From positions 1 to 7,220 of the forward strand of contig USHS01000064.1 in assembly GCA_900554585.1 (NCBI GenBank): a stretch of DNA of 7,220 bases, in the 5' to 3' direction. Positions 5,019-7,220 of the stretch are shown here, in pieces. This stretch comes from an uncultured Collinsella sp. (GTDB lineage: Bacteria > Actinomycetota > Coriobacteriia > Coriobacteriales > Coriobacteriaceae). Each line of letters opens with the position of its first letter. Within the stretch, counting starts at the first letter, position 1. The notes under the pieces were generated by a model. It saw only the letters and a list, made by a program, of their open reading frames with translations. It was not told where the DNA came from and made no database searches. Made by a program: the position numbers and the translations under genes.

Positions 5019-6053
5019 CTACCAGATTCCCAGCACGTGCTGCATTCCCAAACTCATGCATGCTATGCCAATCCAGCAGCAAAAGCCCAACGCGATGGGT
5101 TTGCCGCCCTTTTTGACCAGCTCGACGATATCGGTATTAAAGCCAATAGCCGCCATGGCCATCACAATAAAGAACTTCGACAGCTCCTTGATGGGCGCCG
5201 TAATGGACGCAGGAAGCTGAAGCACCGTGGTGATCACGCTCGCTAGCACAAAGAACAACACGAACATGGGAAACGCACGTTTAAGCGAGAACGTGCTTTT
5301 GGCGTCACCGCCGGCCTTGCGCGCCAGATGCATCTGCCAGCATGCGAGAGCCAATGTAATGGGAATAATGGCCAGCGTCCTGGTGAGCTTAACCACTGTG
5401 GCGCTTTCGAGCACATTGGCGCCGGGATGCATGCTATCCCAGGCGCTCGCCGCAGCCGTTACCGACGAGGTGTCGTTGATGGCGGTGCCGGCAAACAGGC
5501 CAAAGCCCTCGTTGGTCAGCCCGAGCATGCCGCCGAGCGTCGGAAACACGAGCGCCGCGATAACGTTAAACAGGAAGATGACCGAAATGGCTTGGGCAAT
5601 CTCGCGATCGTCGGCATCGATTACGGGTGCGGTCGCAGCGATGGCCGAACCGCCGCAAATCGACGAGCCCACACCCACAAGCGTCGCGATCTTGCCCGGC
5701 ACGTTCATAACGCGGCAGAGCACGAAGGCGATGACAAGTGAGGTCGAGATCGTCGCCACGATAATCGGCAGCGACTGGGCGCCCTTGGACAGAATCTGGG
5801 AGAGGTTCATGCCAAAGCCAAGCAGGATAACCGCGTACTGCAAGACTTTTTTAGACGTATAGGTGACACCGGCGGCGAGCTGTTCGCGGCGATTCTTGGG
5901 AAAGACGAGCGCCAGGACCATGCCAAAGAGGATGGCAAATACCGGACCGCCGACCACCTCAATCTGTTTGCCGAGCAACGTCGCGGGGATGGCGATGATC
6001 AGGCAGAACAAGACACCCTTCCAGCGCTCGCGTACGATATTTGTCAGTTGCAT
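5019..6053 (-). CDS. YeiH/UPF0324-family putative sulfate exporter, membrane protein
   Basis: This 344-residue, highly hydrophobic protein has about ten membrane segments and matches the YeiH/UPF0324 family (Pfam Cons_hypoth698). Members are annotated as putative sulfate/sulfonate-type anion exporters, largely without biochemical proof. Family signatures visible are GVGSSICGGSAIAATAPVI (127-145), FAGTAINDTSSVTAA (187-201), VVKLTRT (220-226) and MAMAAIGFNTD (298-308). The length is usual for the family and the gene looks intact. ATG 6053 has AAGGAA about seven bases upstream. It is transcribed divergently from an FCD-type GntR regulator, which is the obvious candidate to control it. In E. coli the yeiH neighbour is a LysR regulator instead, so the pairing here is different. 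The true substrate is unknown. Confidence 0.93.
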   Translation of the reverse strand: MQLTNIVRERWKGVLFCLIIAIPATLLGKQIEVVGGPVFAILFGMVLALVFPKNRREQLAAGVTYTSKKVLQYAVILLGFGMNLSQILSKGAQSLPIIVATISTSLVIAFVLCRVMNVPGKIATLVGVGSSICGGSAIAATAPVIDADDREIAQAISVIFLFNVIAALVFPTLGGMLGLTNEGFGLFAGTAINDTSSVTAAASAWDSMHPGANVLESATVVKLTRTLAIIPITLALACWQMHLARKAGGDAKSTFSLKRAFPMFVLFFVLASVITTVLQLPASITAPIKELSKFFIVMAMAAIGFNTDIVELVKKGGKPIALGFCCWIGIACMSLGMQHVLGIW

Positions 6054-6246
6054 ATGGGATTCCTTCTTTCTATTTCACGTTTGCGACGGCTTATGATACG
6101 GCAATATTGAGCACAGCCTTGTGCAAACAAAGACTAGGACGCCGCAATAGTTCTCGGGCAACAGCCGAATTACCCACCGCGGAGAGCTGATTCGCGGCAT
6201 AATTAACAACTGACATATGAGTGTGATAGAACAGTTGCGAGGCGCT
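6054..6246. promoter_or_regulatory. Divergent promoter region between the exporter and GntR genes
   Basis: Possible -10 elements are TATCAT on the minus strand (6098-6093) for the exporter and CATAAT on the plus strand (6198-6203) for the regulator; neither has a good -35. A dyad, GCACA-GCCT-TGTGC, lies at 6111-6124, about 15 bases upstream of the exporter -10. A looser pair, CAACTG/CAGTTG, lies at 6207-6212 and 6232-6237. Any of these could bind the GntR protein. Confidence 0.4.
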
Positions 6247-6948
6247 ATGGAAGAATCGATGCACGTCGGCGAGCAGGAAACGAGCCTACAGGACCAGTCC
6301 TACCACACCATTCGACGCAAAATCGTCTACCTGGACTACAAGCCGGGCGAAAAGTTAGGCGTCAAGCAGCTTTGCGACGACCTGGATATGGGGCGCACCC
6401 CTGTGCGCGAGGCACTGGTGCGTCTGGCGCAAGAGGGCCTGGTGCGCACCGTGCCCCAAAGCGGCACCTATGTCTCGCCCATCAACCTCACCTTTGCCGA
6501 GAGCGCCTGCTACATTCGCGAACACCTGGAAAAACAGGTGATTGTGGAGTGCTGCGCCCGTGCCACCTCGGCAGGCATCGAGCAGCTCGACCGAGCCATC
6601 GCGCTGCAGGAAAAGGCCATGGCCGAAGAGGATCGCATCGGATTCTTTTTAAGCGACAACCTCATGCACCGCATGATCTTTAGCATCGCGTGCCGCAGCA
6701 CCGTGTGGTCGTGGCTCGAGGCGACCAATGCCGACCTGGAGCGCTTCCGCTGGCTGCGCGCCGCCACGCAGAGGCTCGACAATCAGGAGATTGTTAACGA
6801 GCACAAGCAAATCCGCCGCGCCATCGCCGGCCGCGACCCCATCGAGGCGAGCTTTTTGGTCAGCAAGCACCTGCATATGATGTTCCGCAACCAGACCGAG
6901 GTCCTGGACCAATATCCCAAGTATTTCGAGACCAGCAAGCTCCGCTAA
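6247..6948 (+). CDS. GntR-family transcriptional regulator, FCD (FadR-like) subfamily
   Basis: This 233-residue protein has an N-terminal winged helix-turn-helix (about 18-80). The GntR signature is GEKLGVKQLCDDLDMGRTPV, continuing into REALVRLAQEGLV. The helical FCD ligand-binding domain follows (about 85-220). Candidate metal ligands typical of FCD domains are visible: D137 and H141 in DNLMH, H186 in NEHKQI and H208 in KHLH. A carboxylate effector bound through a metal is usual for this subfamily, but the ligand here is unknown. The start is ambiguous. ATG 6217 has no ribosome binding site, ATG 6247 follows GAGG by four bases, and ATG 6259 follows GGAAG. I chose 6247, which also leaves a normal leader after the candidate -10 at 6198-6203. 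It is divergent from the YeiH-type exporter, its probable target. Confidence 0.88.
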   Translation: MEESMHVGEQETSLQDQSYHTIRRKIVYLDYKPGEKLGVKQLCDDLDMGRTPVREALVRLAQEGLVRTVPQSGTYVSPINLTFAESACYIREHLEKQVIVECCARATSAGIEQLDRAIALQEKAMAEEDRIGFFLSDNLMHRMIFSIACRSTVWSWLEATNADLERFRWLRAATQRLDNQEIVNEHKQIRRAIAGRDPIEASFLVSKHLHMMFRNQTEVLDQYPKYFETSKLR

Positions 6949-6990
6949 CCTGCCAAAAAGGGACAGGTTTATTTCGGCAGGTTTTACCTG
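6947..6990 (+). terminator. Alternative hairpins after the GntR gene, probable terminator
   Basis: Four alternating CCTG/CAGG elements lie here: AACCTGCC (6947-6954), CAGGTT (6964-6969), GGCAGGTT (6976-6983) and ACCTG (6986-6990). AACCTGCC with GGCAGGTT forms an 8-bp stem with a 21-base loop and a TTTT run at 6982-6985. Shorter stems use the other elements. The T-tract is short, so termination strength is uncertain. Confidence 0.5.
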
Positions 6991-7001
6991 GTCAAATGAA
7001 A

Positions 7002-7037
7002 CAAGGCCCGACTCCGCCACAACGGAGCCGGGCCTTG
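7002..7037 (-). terminator. Terminator of glmS
   Basis: CAAGGCCCG-A-CTCCG pairs with CGGAG-C-CGGGCCTTG: 14 base pairs with a single A/C mismatch and a 6-base loop (7017-7022). On the minus strand it lies 24 bases after the glmS stop codon and is followed by a weak TTTC tract. The stem could also stop plus-strand readthrough from the GntR gene. Confidence 0.75.
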
Positions 7038-7061
7038 GTCGGCAGAACGGCGGAACAACAA

Positions 7062-7220
7062 TTACTCGACAGTAACGCTTTTCGCCAGGTTACGAGGTTG
7101 GTCAACGTCGCAACCGCGCAGGATGGCCACCTCGCGGGCGAGCAGCTGCAGCGGAACGCTCGCCGTGATGGGGCTGAACACGTCACGGACGGACGGCACG
7201 CGAATGATGCAGTCGGCAAT
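7062..7220 (-). CDS. glmS: Glutamine-fructose-6-phosphate aminotransferase (isomerizing), C-terminal end
   Basis: Only the last 52 residues are in the window; the gene continues past the right edge. The ending [29 protein letters not shown] is the highly conserved C-terminal tail of GlmS, which closes over the sugar-phosphate isomerase site and lines the ammonia channel. The enzyme makes glucosamine-6-phosphate from fructose-6-phosphate and glutamine, the first step toward UDP-GlcNAc and peptidoglycan. The TAA stop is at 7064-7062, followed by its terminator hairpin. The promoter, start and any glmS ribozyme would lie outside this window. The fragment shows no sign of damage. Confidence 0.96.
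   Translation of the reverse strand: MADCIIRVPSVRDVFSPITASVPLQLLAREVAILRGCDVDQPRNLAKSVTVE

Noticed and set aside
4439..5116. Open frame of 225 codons on the plus strand spanning the intergenic region
   Set aside because: It overlaps both the Fis-type regulator and the YeiH-like gene antisense, has low-complexity Ser/Arg/Pro composition, and shows no recognisable domain.
5227..5862. Open frame of 211 codons antisense to the YeiH-like gene
   Set aside because: The opposite strand encodes a clear membrane transporter with family motifs; this frame is its shadow.
6164..6198. GCCGAAT/ATTCGCGGC imperfect inverted repeat upstream of the GntR gene
   Set aside because: The arms need an inserted base and are widely spaced; not distinguishable from chance in GC-rich DNA.

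Overview
The window looks like chromosomal DNA of a GC-rich Gram-positive bacterium. The protein styles (an exporter half-subunit behind a MarR gene, a degenerate Fis-type AAA+ regulator, a YeiH-family exporter, GlmS) together with the base composition suggest a Coriobacteriia member such as Collinsella. That assignment rests on recollection of protein style and was not tested by any search. No rRNA, tRNA, CRISPR array, insertion sequence or phage gene was seen.

Left part (1-1590, minus strand): a MarR-type regulator is translationally coupled to the membrane half of an ABC exporter that runs off the left edge. The regulator's promoter carries two copies of a 14-bp motif, one inside the -35/-10 spacer and one just after the expected transcription start. 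This arrangement fits an autoregulated efflux operon.

Centre-left (1630-2831): a 96-residue unknown protein has a strong ribosome binding site, an inverted-repeat-flanked promoter candidate and its own strong terminator (minus strand). Divergent from it is a small nitroreductase-family flavoprotein (plus strand), followed by a hairpin.

Centre (2876-4966, minus strand): a 405-residue regulator has the architecture of a sigma-54 activator (N-terminal sensor, AAA+, Fis-type helix-turn-helix). It has lost the Walker A lysine, the Walker B acidic pair and the GAFTGA loop, so it is probably a pseudo-ATPase DNA-binding protein. Two short palindromes lie in its upstream region. An unrecognised single-pass membrane protein follows it in probable operon. 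This pair is the most unusual content of the window. Upstream of it is an intergenic stretch with long overlapping inverted repeats.

Right part (5019-7220): a YeiH/UPF0324 membrane transporter (minus) is divergent from an FCD-type GntR regulator (plus), suggesting local control of the exporter by the regulator. The regulator converges on the 3' end of glmS (minus), with an intergenic region holding alternative hairpins and a glmS terminator.
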